Part shown: positions 8,923 through 20,500 of the stretch, piece after piece | Layout of the letters: each line of letters begins with the position of its first letter | How positions within the stretch are numbered: the stretch's first letter is position 1 | From: Aphrocallistes beatrix | Lineage: Eukaryota > Porifera > Hexactinellida > Sceptrulophora > Aphrocallistidae | Assembly (NCBI GenBank): GCA_963281255.1 | Contig: OY725488.1 | Coordinates: 8,901,524 to 8,965,523, forward strand | Direction of reading: 5' to 3' | DNA: 64,000 bases | Position numbers and translations under genes: made by a program | Notes under the pieces: model-generated | Database searches by the model: none | Told to the model about the DNA's origin: nothing | What the model saw: the letters and a program-made list of their open reading frames with translations, nothing else

Positions 8923-11900
8923 CTAATATCTCTTCCCTTTTATAATCTCAGATTTCCAGTTTATTGGGTGCGTTTCTTCCGTAGAAGTATCGTCTTCTTT
9001 GTACACTTTAATGGTTTTATCTGCCTCTCCGACCAATAGCCTACTGCCACTCTTGTCGAAAGCCATACAGAAGAGCCCGGCCTCCGAGTCCAGAGATCCG
9101 GGCTGTACGATCGTCTGCGCTTTCTGGAAGTTGTACCCAGTCCTCCAGTCCCAGAAGAAGAGGCTCCCGTTGTCCCCCCCGCTCACCAGCACCCCGTCCG
9201 GGTTCACGGCCATGCAGTTAATTATCCCGGTCTGTCCGGTCATGTTCTGCATGAAGTTCCCGTCCGGAAACTTCCACATCTTGATGACTTCGGGGGAAGC
9301 GGATGCGAACGTGAACTCTTCTGGGTGTAGGGCCACCGCGCGAACGCTCTTCTTGTGGTTGGTTAGGATGGCGTGCGTCTTGCCCGCAGTTAGGTCCCAG
9401 AGACGGACGGTGGAGTCGTGTGACCCAGTTATGATCTACAGGATGCGTGTGTGGTTACTGTTTGCCAGTAAATATGTCAGTGAATTTGATACTAGCAACT
9501 ATACAACTTTTCAGTTTTCTCGTGATTATAACCCAACCCAATTCGTTCCAGTTATCTGATTCTCTGTTAACCATTATGAATTATGAAATAGGATACGGAT
9601 GACAAATAATGTAAATATTCCAAACCAAAACAAATATTTCTACGAAAATAATTCATAAAGTCATGCAGCTTACATTCCATAAACTAGTACCAGTCAATTG
9701 ATCCATATTCCTGTAACTTAGTAGAATCGTCGAGTAAGTTGCAGAAATTAAAACCACAAATTAAACTGATTCAAATAAAAATTATTTCAGTGTTCCAGGG
9801 TCAGAGATAGAGCATAGTTAAACTGAGTAATTCGTTTATGCTTCAGATTTCTCGAAAATTTCAAATAAAGTACAAAATAAAAACATAAATCAGCATTTCA
9901 CTATTACATAGTTAAGACTAGCTTAAGTTTCAATTTCCAATATTTTATAATATTGGAGAATCTTACTACGTAGATACTAGTAGGGTTTTCAGTTTACAGA
10001 CTATACTAACGGACAAAAGTATTTGAACTCTTAATTATTTCACATACAAATAGTATTAAATGACTCTATTGGAGACGATGAATACTTTCAAACGGTAAGG
10101 GATGCAACTAATCGGATTTCAGATTCGAAAAATACACATTTTAATTAGTCATAGAAGAATATTTCTAATCAACTCTTCATTCCCAAAGTTTTAAATTATC
10201 AATCAGTGCCACTGTGTGCCACTATGTCAAGTTAAACCACTCTACATGATGGTGGTGAATTACCTTTGGTGGTAAAGGCTGATAATTTTATTCTTTGGGA
10301 TGATCAATTTATAAGAAATCTTCTGCTATAGTTAATTCGAATGTGTAGATTTCGAATCTGAACTCTGAGTAGCTCTTAGAGTTTGAATGCATTTCCCCTC
10401 ATGAAAATAACCAATGCAGTACTATTTGTATACAGGGCCGTAGCCACCGGTCCGATCGGTCCGATCGGTCCGGTTTCAACCAGACCACTTTTAGTCTCAA
10501 CAGGACCACTTCACACCTGGTTACTACGGCCTTGTATAGGAACTAATGAGGTTTAAATACTATTGTTAGTGTATACTTGGTAGTGGCCTACTTCTGAAAT
10601 ACCTGGCTACCTTTCTCCATAACGGATTTTTCGGGAAAACCATACGTGGGAGATCAATGAAATTTGGATATAAGATATATAATATTTATGGGCGGACCAA
10701 GTTACTATACGATTTCGGTCCGACACCTTGCGACACAATTATCCCACTTTGTTTTAAATTATAACTAAAAAATCAACTTATTTTGCAAACTCGATGCCAT
10801 CGGATAGAGTATGCAATTGATTCTGAATAAAGGTGTGCCACAGGAAGGTTTTTTCTATCCTATCCAGAATTTTCACAATTTCCATTTCTCGATTTCTATA
10901 CATGGCTCCCTCTCACAATAGAAATAATTGTACGACACCACAATAAAGTATCCTTGTTAATAATACTTCAAAGCAAAGCAACAACTTATTCGAATATCTG
11001 AATTTTCTCATGTATATAGTAATAAAAAGATTATGTGTAGATTTTCGCACCTTTGAAGAATTTCGAAAGTATATTAATCTAGAGCTTTAACTAGGAGAGC
11101 ATTTTGCACCAGTCATTCAAATGTATACTAATCACGTCAACCATGATAAACAGTACATAAATAATGTTGCAAATAATACAGTTGAATACGCACCTGAGGA
11201 TTCGGGGCCTGGGTGTCAACACAGGCGACTGTGTTGGTGTGTCCTGCGAGAGTGAAGATGGAGGCCTTGGTCCGGATGTCCCACACCCTCGCAGTGCTGT
11301 CCCTCCCGCAGGAGACGAGGATGTCCAAGCGGGGATGCAGGGCAAGTCCATACACTGCACTCAAGTGTCCATGGTACTTACGGATTGTCTAGAGCAGACG
11401 TAGGATTATTAAAATATAATATACAGACAGTAGAATGTCAGTTTGTGATGGGACCAAAGGAAGTTCAGATAAGTGATTTTCTACTATACTAAGTATCATT
11501 TATGTTGAACTCAGAATAATTTATTTAATATGGTTGAGTAATACTACAGTACACCCTCGCTAATCTGAACAGCTCTGTGCCAATGATCGAAAAAATCGTT
11601 CGGATTAGTGAATTTGTTCCGATTAGTGAAATAACACTAACTCAATGGGATATTAACTATTAAAAAAATTGAATTGTTAGAATATTAAGAATAATATTTT
11701 GTTATGATTGCTTCTTTAATGAGGTTTCTCAATCTTATTGAAATATATAATATTATAAACGTTGATTTTAAGCATAGAGGCGAATAATATTATATTTTGG
11801 GTGTTCGGATTGTAAGAATGAAGTGTTCGGACTAGCGAGGTTCGGATTAGCGATGGTGTACTGTATTATAAGTGTTAGTTTTGCTAACCGAGGGGTTCGG

Positions 11901-13173
11901 ATAACTGACGTTCTACTGTAATAGTGGAATAACATACTCGACTTTATTAATGGTAAATTATGCCGTAGAATCCTAGATAAACCCATGTTTGTTCTTCCCC
12001 TAAAAAGTCCTAGTTCCCCCAACCCCAGCCTAGTCCAATAGAATTGAATTCTAAGCGCTACCTTATTCAGCTCCAGATCCCAGCACAAGACCTGCTTGTC
12101 CTCTCCGGCCGAGAAGAAGTAGGTGTGTCTCTGGGACACCTTGACTGCTCTGATGGTGGAGATGTGTCCAGTGAGGGAGAGACGGAGCGTGCCGGTAGCC
12201 AGGTCCCAGATCTTAATCGTCCTGTCTGTGCTGCCAGTGATGAACCAGTCGTTACTGGGGTCCACGTCGATGCACCTCACCCAGCCCAAGTGTCCGCTGA
12301 TCACGCGGTGCAGCTTCCAGGGCGCGTGCCAAGTCGGCTACAATGTTCACATTATAACACTACTCATCCATGGTTAGAACTAGGGCATTAGTCGATCGCG
12401 ATCCCGATTATTTTGACCTTTTTTTGTTATTTGATACATATTTTTATCAGAACTAAAATTCGAAATATCTAACAAGTTCAGCTATCAGAATATGTAATAG
12501 TTTAGTGCTGGAAGAAGACTCAAATCCGTGACAGCATAGAAAAACAGAATAAGTTAACGATGGTGAGGAGGGAAGACAATACAAATCTCCCAAATTGATC
12601 GGGATAAAAAAGATCGCGATCTTCCACCCGATCATTTGAAAAAAAAGGAACGCTGATCCTCAATCGAACGTCAAAATAGGATCGTGATCCCAATGCCCCA
12701 GTTAGAAGTAAATAGAAGTCGCCTCACGCATGAACGCCACTACGTCCACTCACCTTCTCAGTGGTGATGGCCTTGAGAGCGAGGGCAGACTTGACATGGC
12801 TGTCCCTAGCCGGCACCAGGGCAGTGTCTCCTCTAAGCGCCTCTCTACCACTAGAGTCCATTGGAATGTCCCTCCTGTCTAGCCCTCCCGTCTCAGAGAA
12901 GGTCTGGGAGAGAGGAGTGGAGGCGGAATCTCTCCTGGATACCATCCGTGCAATTGTGTCGCTGGGAGGAGGGAGGAGCTTCACGGCGCTGTACTCTGAA
13001 TTCAGCTTGCAGGTCTTGCGGATAGCAGAGCTCAGGTCGTGTTGCGGTACAGGAAGACTCTCACTGGCAATGAACAGGTCGTGCGTCCTCTTGAGAGAGC
13101 GGAATATCAGCGTGTTGATGGAGTGCTTCACTATCCCTGGTTCCTTCGAATCAGTTTCATTGTTCTCGAACAT
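8923..13173 (-). CDS. PLRG1: pleiotropic regulator 1 (PRP19-complex WD-repeat splicing factor)
   Basis: Four reverse-strand exons join in phase: 13173-12754, 12337-12062, 11388-11194 and 9435-8923, giving about 467 residues (human about 514). All junctions have GT-AG ends. The N-terminal exon carries the family's conserved start ([18 protein letters not shown]). The second exon opens with [19 protein letters not shown]. The remaining exons encode WD40 blades ([63 protein letters not shown]), and the protein ends [11 protein letters not shown], as in PLRG1 (WKPEIIKRKRF). PLRG1 is a component of the PRP19/CDC5L complex that activates the spliceosome in the nucleus. The linker between the N-terminal motif and the first blade is shorter than in human. 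Each of the three introns (1758, 673 and 416 nt) contains a transposon-like insertion. Confidence 0.95.
10012..10432. mobile_element. diverged Tc1/mariner-type MITE copy in PLRG1 intron
   Basis: The left end (ACAAAAGTATTTGAACTC, then CATACAAATAGTATTA) matches the terminal repeat of the cleaner element at 28309-28782. An ACTATTTGTATA motif near 10424-10432 resembles the inverted right end. The middle also has GTGCCACT/GGTGGTGAATT segments like those of the other copy. It is much more decayed, so the boundaries are approximate. Confidence 0.45.
10434..10530. mobile_element. short palindromic hAT-like element
   Basis: CAGGGCCGTAGCCACC at the left faces GGTTACTACGGCC at the right. The flanks TTTGTATA / CTTGTATA could be an 8-bp target duplication with one change. 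The interior holds tandem GGTCCGATC copies. Confidence 0.45.
11547..11863. mobile_element. pogo/Tc1-type MITE in PLRG1 intron
   Basis: About 24-bp terminal inverted repeats (CAGTACACCCTCGCTAATCTG at the left, its near-complement ending GGTGTACTG at the right) are flanked by TA on both sides, the target used by the Tc1/mariner/pogo group. No coding sequence lies inside the 317 bp. A second, unpaired pogo-like end lies just to the right (11869-11920), and a fragment of the same family is at 52865-52965. Confidence 0.75.
12380..12699. mobile_element. hAT-type MITE filling most of a PLRG1 intron
   Basis: The ends CTAGGGCATTAGTCGATCGC and (inverted) TGGGGCATTGGGATCACGATC are flanked by GGTTAGAA / AGTTAGAA, an 8-bp target duplication with one change. 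It makes up about 320 of the intron's 416 nt. Confidence 0.65.
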
Positions 13174-13296
13174 CTTAGCTGGACTAGCTCGTGTGAAGGG
13201 AATTTGAAGGATAAAATATAGACTACAAACTCAGCAGCCACTCTATTCTCAAGATATCGTCGTGTCTCAGGATTTGCAACATACCATACATACCAA

Positions 13297-13430
13297 CATA
13301 GGCGCCGAACCCGGGGGGCTCGAGTCCCCCCTGGATTCGAAGATAGCCCATAGACGCAATACAAATTTTAGGGCTGAGCCCCCCTAGAACTCCAAAATGG
13401 CCCCTATATTTCGAAAAGTTCGCGCCCCTG
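13297..13430. mobile_element. hAT-type MITE, GGCGCCGAAC family, copy A
   Basis: The ends CATAGGCGCCGAAC and GTTCGCGCCCCTG are inverted repeats, and the 8-bp target duplication CATACCAA is exact (13289-13296 and 13431-13438). It is near-identical to copy C at 38973-39121 along its whole length. It lies about 120 bp upstream of the PLRG1 start, in the promoter region. Confidence 0.8.
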
Positions 13431-13618
13431 CATACCAATACCATCACACGATTAGTCAGATTACAGGTTGAGACCTGCAACTAACTTTTAGAATAAAAGT
13501 TCAATTTTCTAAATCACTATTAACTATATTTTATACATAACTAATGTGGCTGTTCTATTTCCTCCAGTAGCCATCACCTACTTTGTTGTGGCATTTAGAA
13601 ACTGGTCCTCTTAGCTAA

Positions 13619-13973
13619 AGCTCTGTTGCGTAGATCCGTGAGATTCTTATACTACATAACCATGAACGGTTTGTAGCGTAGAATTCCGAGATTATCCGTA
13701 GAATCGTGAAATTCCGTTTCACTCACTCGAATGACCTTGTGGTTCAATCTGTTTCAACATAACTTGATAACCATCGCCATCAAATTGTGGCACGCGACAC
13801 AATTGACCATGGTAAAACCTCATATGGACCATAAATACAAAATAAAATTCATAATAAATTGTCGCGTGCCATCAAATTGTGTCGTGTGCAACAATTTGGT
13901 GGCGATGGTTGTCAAGTACCACAAGGCCATTTGAGTAAGAGAAACAAGATCTCACGATTCTACGCAACAGCTC
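13619..13973. repeat. foldback element with ~100-bp arms
   Basis: The left arm (AGCTCTGTTGCGTAGATCCGT ... GATAACCATCGCCATCAAATTG) is mirrored by the right arm ending GATTCTACGCAACAGCT, with a loop of about 60 bp around 13805-13860. No target duplication is clear. Confidence 0.65.
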
Positions 13974-14186
13974 TATTATGTTGGCCTCCATTACCCCCCT
14001 CTGAGATTCGGAAGTTTATCCATCCCTGCAGTAGCCACCCCCTGAAAAAGTTGTATACCTTCTTAGCCCCTTTGAGATTCAGGACTGGATCCAACCCTCT
14101 GATCTTAACCACTTTACCTTTTCTGGTGGAAAAAGAGCTATCAAATTCTAATACGCTATATGAATGGGCTAATATTTGATAGAATT

Positions 14187-14262
14187 TGGTGGTTCAGTTA
14201 ATCACCACGCTCAGAATGTAGTGGCTTATCGCCACCAAACCACTAAATTCTCGAGCTCTGAT
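14187..14262. repeat. copy of a short dispersed repeat (GTGGTT...CCACTAAATT...CGAGC)
   Basis: Related copies with GGTGGTTA, GCCAC, CACTAAATTT and TGTCGAGCACTG lie at about 18210-18260, 18505-18595 and 31428-31492. It is probably a small hAT-type element with a CAGTGCTCGACA end. Boundaries are approximate. Confidence 0.45.
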
Positions 14263-14367
14263 ATGCTCATTTCCCGGGACGGGACGAAAGCATTCCAATC
14301 TGTTCCAGGAATTATGCATGCCCGGCTAAGATAATGCTAATAGAGCCGTTAAGTCGAACACTACGGG

Positions 14368-14522
14368 AACCAGTCAACTCGTACCAAGTCCCAACTACCA
14401 AAAAGTCAACTCGTACCACTACCAAAATGAAATGATAGATTTCTTCAGCATTTTGAATGAGATATCTGTAAGAGCACAACAAAAAGATTTTATGTTGGTT
14501 GTGGTACGAGTTGACTGGCATT
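14368..14522. repeat. inverted repeat related to the CAGTCAACTC element family
   Basis: AACCAGTCAACTCGTACCA at the left faces TGGTACGAGTTGACTGG at the right. The same end motif bounds the 9-bp-duplication element at 38885-39197 in the VPS15 intron. No duplication is clear here. Confidence 0.5.
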
Positions 14523-14622
14523 CTCGGATAAACGTCAGAATAATACACTTGGATATTACGCTTAGTACAACGGATATTGTAGGAAGAGTTCGGTTGCTTA
14601 TAACGTGTGATGCCTGTACGAG

Positions 14623-14967
14623 CTAAACAGCACTCTTGTCCGTGGCTGTGTTGAGGGAGTTGTTGCGGTACATTCCGGCGTTCATCAGGTGTCCGGAGAA
14701 CTGATTGGACTTCCCATGGTAGGTGAGAGGGAACATTTCCTGGTTAGGTTTAGAGAGGCCGTATGTACTGGAGGTAGTCTTGTAGAAGGAATAGTTCTTA
14801 GTCTCACATTTGTCAGTGGTTTGGGCCTCTCGAGTGGATTCATTCTTGTCCGAGTGACAGGTGAACACGGGATTCCCTGAGTTGACGCATTTGAGATCTA
14901 GCTCCCCTTCTTTGACGCTAAGTTCAGAATTAGCTGACTCGGCTCTATCTTGTTCTACTCCTGACAT
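14623..14967 (-). CDS. PIERCE2: piercer of microtubule wall 2 (ciliary microtubule inner protein)
   Basis: A single-exon, 114-residue protein on the reverse strand, starting at 14967. After an acidic N-terminus it has the family hallmarks in order: GNPVFTC, YKTTSSTYG, a PNQEMFPLTYHGK segment, FSGHLMNAGMYRNNSLNTATDKS. These align with human PIERCE2/C15orf65 (GNPVFSC, YKTNSSHYG, FSSHIRATGFYQNNTLNTAPDR). The paralogue PIERCE1 has a different N-terminal half. Piercer proteins sit inside the doublet microtubules of motile cilia and anchor dynein-docking parts, so the presence of this gene implies motile cilia in the organism. It is intronless and stands alone in a repeat-rich region. A PIERCE1/2 common ancestor is the main alternative. 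Confidence 0.85.
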   Translation of the reverse strand: MSGVEQDRAESANSELSVKEGELDLKCVNSGNPVFTCHSDKNESTREAQTTDKCETKNYSFYKTTSSTYGLSKPNQEMFPLTYHGKSNQFSGHLMNAGMYRNNSLNTATDKSAV

Positions 14968-15124
14968 TCACACTATATTTTTGCTACAGAATTATATGTA
15001 GGATGTACTATAAAAATCCTACTATTTTTATGAACTTTTCTTGTAATTACTTCAAGTAATAGATTTCTAAAAACTTGATATTTATTGCACTACGTTGATA
15101 CCTTTTGGGGATTAAGACAATCAT

Positions 15125-15202
15125 CTGTATATAACGGTCACCTGAGTATAACGGCCAATTTTGTCCAGTCCCTTGGGTGGCCGTTATATACAGGTTCCAC
15201 TG
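15125..15202. mobile_element. pogo/mariner-type MITE remnant
   Basis: The right end GGCCGTTATATACAGGTTCCACTG is followed by TA. The left end has the inverted CTGTATATAACGGTCACC but lacks the outermost bases. Confidence 0.5.
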
Positions 15203-15236
15203 TATATATATTACATATTATGACATGCCTACTTGA

Positions 15237-15510
15237 CAGGGTTGCCGTGGGAATGGGAATCTGTGGGAATTCCCATGGGAAAACCCAGATTCCCATATGG
15301 GATGAGAATGACTTTAAGGCTATGGGAATTCCTACATGTGGGAATTTGTGGGAATTTGTGGGATTACCCGTGGGATTCCGTGTGAGTTTCGGTGGGGTTT
15401 CCTGTGGATTTCTGTGGGATTTCCTGTGAGATTCCGTATGCGCTTCTGTGGGAATCTCCACAGAAATCCTGTGGGATTGGGAATTGAAATCCATTCCCAC
15501 GGTAACCCTG
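15237..15510. mobile_element. hAT-type MITE with internal GTGGGATTTCC-like repeats
   Basis: The inverted ends CAGGGTTGCCGTGGGAATGG / CCATTCCCACGGTAACCCTG and the exact 8-bp target duplication CTACTTGA (15229-15236 and 15511-15518) define 274 bp. The interior is a degenerate tandem array built from GTGGGAATT/GTGGGATTTC units, as if the terminal motif had been amplified. Confidence 0.8.
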
Positions 15511-15524
15511 CTACTTGAGCAATA

Positions 15525-15715
15525 ATAAAAGCGGGACGCGGAGTTGAATTTCGCGAGACATGGCGAGACGCAATAGCAATGTATTATACATGGAATCCGA
15601 AAAAGCGGGACATAATGGAAAAAATTCATTTAAAAACGGGACACTCGTGAAAATTAGCTGAATAGAAGAGCGAGAAAAGCGGGACATCCCACCAAAAACA
15701 GGACTGTTGGCATGC
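15525..15715. repeat. dispersed GCGGGAC repeat
   Basis: Several GCGGGAC/CGGGACA motifs end in AACAGGACTGTTGGCATGCC. The same family occurs at 31926-32100 and in the HECTD3 intron at 54236-54410. Confidence 0.5.
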
Positions 15716-15824
15716 CTGTATTACATTCTAAACTCGATTCAGGAAATTAGCCATCCTAAATTGCTATCAACATGCAAGGTCCTCGATGAGGGCGTAGGGA
15801 GGGGAGGGGGCAGCTACTCCCCTG

Positions 15825-16412
15825 CAGGGTTGCCAACTTTTTTTTAGCCCAAAGCGTGAGATCGCGCATATTTTTTTAGAAAAAGCGTGACATGAATTAT
15901 AACAGTGTATTAATGGCTATATTTAGCCTCCAGCCCATAATTCTTTATCACATGCCTATACTGGTATATAATGTGCAAAATTATAAAAATACAGACTTCT
16001 TTATAATCATAAAACCTACATCTTCATCACCTGATATAATATATGAAATAGCTCTATAGAAACAATTTCCATCCGGTTTTATTTGAAATATAACCTCTGG
16101 TTTGGTATGAGGTTCAAATTGTACAGGCTTACAGGGTGGTAAAGGTGCTATATACTCAATCCCCAATTCAAGGCATTTTTTCTGTTGCCAAGAGACATCT
16201 GGTAGTCTGAAATAATGATAGATTTGGGCTTGAAAAAAATTCTTTGGCATATATCAATATCAATAGAGCCGCTTGAGGGTGGAAAAGTCATGTGTAATAT
16301 ATATCTAATATTAATGATAAAAGTGTAGGGCTAAATACATGAAAACTGGTAAATACACTTCACATAAATTTTTTAAAAAAGCGTGAGATTTCAAAAGAGA
16401 GTTGGCAGCCTG
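15825..16412. mobile_element. hAT-like element carrying an OTU-protease exon fragment
   Basis: The left end CAGGGTTGCCAACTTTTTTTT and the inverted right end (AGAGTTGGCAGCCTG) agree, and each is followed inward by an AGCGTGAGAT motif. I find no matching 8-bp flanks, so the age or exact ends are uncertain. The interior holds an OTU-like exon on the reverse strand. Confidence 0.55.
15981..16250 (-). pseudogene. OTU-family cysteine protease fragment
   Basis: The reverse strand encodes WQQKKCLELGIEYIAP followed by KPDGNCFYRAISYIISGDED. DGNCFYRA is the catalytic-Cys signature of ovarian-tumour (OTU) deubiquitinases. The sequence after GDED is GTAGGTTT, a good splice donor, so this looks like one exon whose downstream partners (with the catalytic His) are not seen nearby. 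OTU domains are often carried by transposable elements, and this one sits between the inverted ends of a hAT-like element. It is more likely a captured or decayed exon than a working host gene. Confidence 0.55.
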
Positions 16413-16823
16413 TAAATTATAAAATAATTGATGAAAGGGGAGTGTTATTGGAGGTAATTTGTATTTCCAGAACCTCAAAATTAGATGAATCTGTCCAAAT
16501 TGTGGGATAAATTGTTGTTAACTTTCTGGGGCAAAGCCCCTGGACCCCACTGGGGGGTTACAGCGCTCCCCAGACCCCCAGCTGGTTGACATGCCCCCCC
16601 TACAAAAAATTCCTGGCTATGTCCATGGTCCTCGATAACTTAGTCGGGTTCCAAGTTGATTTGACACAAAGCTCAATAAGGAAAACTGATTGAATTGTCA
16701 GGTCATTGCAAAATTCAATATTTGTCGGAGTAAAGAGAGTAATCAAGTTGAGTCATAAACATTGAAATATTAGACAAATGTAATAGTAATAGGAATACGT
16801 CTCAAGGTTGAAGTGTCTTGGAC

Positions 16824-17566
16824 GAGTTGACTGAATAAGACCGAATATTTGGTAGAAAAATAGATTTTTCCCAAACTGGAATAAGACCGAATGGAATAAG
16901 CCCGAAAAAAAAATAGGACTGGAATAAGACCGAATTGTCAAAACTGGAATAAGACCGAATTGTCAAAACTGGAATAAGACCGAATTATCAAAACTGGAAT
17001 AAGACCGAATTATCAAAACTGGAATAAGACCGAATTATCAAAACTGGAATAAGACCGAATTATCAAAACTGGAATAAGACCGAATTGTCAAAACTGGAAT
17101 TTATGTATCAATAAATTATTTCAGTCACATTCAAAATCGATTTGTTCTAAACAAAAATGCCTGAAATCACATTCAAAATCGATTTGTTCTAAACAAAAAT
17201 GCCTAAAATCACATTCAAAATCGATTTGTTCTAAACAAAAATGCCTGAAATCACATTCAAAATCAATTTGTTCTAAGCAAAAATGCCTGAAATCAGTGCT
17301 GAATAATTTTTATTCCAGTCTTAATAATTCGGTCTTATTCCATTCGGTCTTATTCCAGTCTTGAGTATTCGGTCTTATTCCAGTCTTAATAATTCGGTCT
17401 TATTCCAGTCTTGAGTATTCGGTCTTATTCCAGTCTTAATAATTCGGTCTTATTCCAGTGCAGAATAATTTTTCGGTCTTATTCCATTCGGTCTTATTCC
17501 AGTCCTAATTTATTTTCGGTCTTATTCCATTCGGTCTTATTCCGTTCGGTCTTATTCATGTTTCCC
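16824..17566. repeat. foldback element made of three nested tandem arrays
   Basis: Seven exact-period copies of a 25-bp unit (GGAATAAGACCGAATTGTCAAAACT type) fill 16921-17095. Four copies of a 42-bp unit (TCACATTCAAAATCGATTTG...) fill 17125-17292. The 25-bp family returns in inverted orientation (ATTCGGTCTTATTCCAGTCTTAATA type) from about 17310 to 17555. The flanks share TCTTGGAC (16816-16823 and 17567-17574), an exact 8-bp target duplication, so the whole block moved as one unit. Confidence 0.75.
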
Positions 17567-17574
17567 TCTTGGAC

Positions 17575-20500
17575 ATTGTGGCCTAGCTGATTGATGCCAC
17601 TCATGCCAGCCATTGGAAAGAGTACACTACAGTCTACTTGTGGTAACATTTAATTTTTGTGTTTCTCTATTTGAGTCAGTATATTATGAAACATACATAA
17701 ATTAATAAAATTTCGTAGAAATCTTAGATGAGTAGATTTGATCCATCATGTGCAATGCACAGCCAACCTCATATTCAGGGACGTAGGAAGATTGTGAATC
17801 ATATTATGGGTGCAAAATATCTGGTCTAGTTTAGGGTTGCGCGGACGGGCTAGTTGAAGCTTCACTTCTCATTACAACCACATTGATTTACATCCTCATA
17901 ATGCAAGTGATGTCAGGCCCTAAGAACCCAGCAATTACTCCGAAAGTGAAATATTGTGTACGAACCGAATTCCGTATGACATCCTATTTGACTTTAGCTT
18001 GTACTCTCGAAATGATAACTTGAAGAATTTCACAGAAATAGACTACTTGGTTATTTGCAATGTAGACAGGAAGGTTATAATGAATACTTTCATGTGAGAT
18101 GTACTCCATTTATATTCTAATATACTTGTATGCAGTACAAACCTAAATTCTCATGACCAATCAATTTCGAGGGTTAGATATATATTTGGAATTAAGGACA
18201 TTCTAGGGGAAACGTGCCCACCAGTGCTTGACACATCTGCTGGTTTGGTGGCGACAACCACCAACACGTAAGTATTATCTCAGGTAAATATTCGTTCTCC
18301 ATTTCTATTGAGTAAAAAACACTAATTTATGACTAGCTATTTCAAGGGGAACTTCCCGAAACTGCAATCTAAATAAACATGATTCAAACTGTAACAAGAA
18401 TTTACCGACGTTGAAAAAGTGCATTCGAACAGATCATTTCCATATCCGGTACAATCAACCACGAAATTCTGAGCCTAAGTATTGGTCTATTTATAGCGCA
18501 TTTAGAAGTTGGTGGTTATTAGCCGCCTGTAAAAAATAAAAAGTGGTTAAGATAGCCACCACTAAATTTAGATTTTGTCGAGCACTGGTTCCCACCCTGG
18601 TTTATTTAGTGTATGCATATTTTCACACCTTGGTGATTTAATGGAGCTGCACAATAGTTGGTCGACCGACATTTTTGATAATTAGATTTTCCAAAAAAGA
18701 TTATATTTGTAGCGATCACTCGCTTTATTACACAACCACTATAGATCATTGGTCAATTCTACGACGATCTGTACTTGTAGGATTTAGTTTAGCTTCACTT
18801 GTAGCTGCACTAAAATGTACACAAATATCACCATAATTTAAGCGCTCATTTCACACTTTGCTTTACTTTAGACTACTGACGATAGAAAATTTGTTTCAGC
18901 TCCAAAAAGACCCTAAGTGAAGACGCAGGTTGGGTATTTCATTGTCATAATCTTACTATTTGATAAATATCGAAGCGAATAATTTTATTTATAATTGGCT
19001 ACAAACATTTAATTAACGCAATGGAGTGTTAAAAAGTGTAAAAATATACTGCAATGCTAATTCGACTGTATTTGACTGTTGTAATAAATTCCCCGCACCT
19101 GAAGATGATGTGAAATACTAATGCAAAAATGAGAATAATCGCAGTATATGCGGTAGCTTCATCAGTGCTGGCGGTGTAGCTGGATGTTTCCAATTAACCG
19201 TGGCCTTATGTAAGCAAATAACTGAATCTTAATGGCCTGACAAACATACCTGCCACGTGTCGATTCTCATCTTTAATAAATCCAAACAAAAGTATGGTTA
19301 AAGACCAAAAATCCTCTAAAAAAACATGCATACTTGTCGGAATCAGTGATAAAATATTCAGCACCTGTGATAAGTTATTCAAGAACGATCGATAAATCGT
19401 GATAATGCATACATGGAAGTACATTGGATTGAGGAAATTGAGCAAGAGCAGTGGTTTCACCCCGTGTGCCTCAGAACAGTCACTGTCCTTTGAGTACATT
19501 TTCGGTTCTTGTTTATTGAGTCAGTTTATATATACATACATACATACATACATTAGCCATTGGATCTTTACGATAAATTGAATTGTAGAATAATACAAAA
19601 GTGTGTCAGGTTGTCCATCTTTAATTTTTTAATCCAAATATCACCTGAAATGATAGAAATTAATGTCCTGCTACTTCTTACCACTACTGTTAACCTTTCT
19701 ATATTTATCTAAATATTAAAACTACAGTTGTAGTAGGTTTTTTGCCCATCGTTTTTTTTCTGTCTCCTGAGATATGAAATTATAATTGGACAGACCAAAA
19801 CCTGCCTGGACTATATTAGATGGAGGAAGTGGCATACTCATGTGCTAGTATTATTTCCACCCGCCAGAAGGGTCAAGTCATGATATCGAAAGCATTGTTT
19901 ACTTCAGTTCTACAATTCCAACAAGCTATATAATTTGATGATTCTCAAAGAGTAGAGTTAGGTGAGTGGGTATCATCAACGACTTTTAATTTATCATCTG
20001 GTCGAATATTTCTGTTAACTTAATGAGATTTTGCGCTACGAGTATTCAAATTAACAAGTTGCTGTCGATTCTGTACTGATACTCAAATACATGATTAACA
20101 GACCAAATAATTACCTACCATCATTCATAAACATTTGGGTATTTTCTCTACCATCCTACGATTAGTGCTAAACAGAATCAGATGTTCTAGACAAAAAGTG
20201 GAAAGTAACCGAAGGGGCAAAATAAGTTTCTATATGTCACGTATAGTTTCAAATCTAAAATTCTTCTCAGTTCAATGATGGTAGTTTGTATGTCATTCAT
20301 TACTAAATTATTTATTTATTCAGCTGAAATAATCTAAATTTAGAACTCCAATCATTTCATTCGGCATCGCATGAATCCATTTGATCTAAACGAACAATCT
20401 CATTCAATGATTGATTGGAAATTTAAAAATCAACTAAACATTTTCAAGATATTTGTAGAAGAAATTAGGAATTGCCCTGTGCTGTAAATTCGAAATCGTA

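Noticed and set aside
15336-15518. 60-residue frame and its reverse-strand counterpart in the 15.2-15.5 kb repeat
   Set aside because: Both are translations of the GTGGGAATT-type tandem repeat of a hAT MITE.
16753-16941. 62-residue reverse-strand frame
   Set aside because: It overlaps the start of the repeat array and is aromatic/hydrophobic low-quality sequence.
16921-17095. Regular 25-bp repeats resembling a CRISPR array
   Set aside because: The repeats are contiguous without unique spacers, lie in an animal genome, and return in inverted form within one transposon-like unit.
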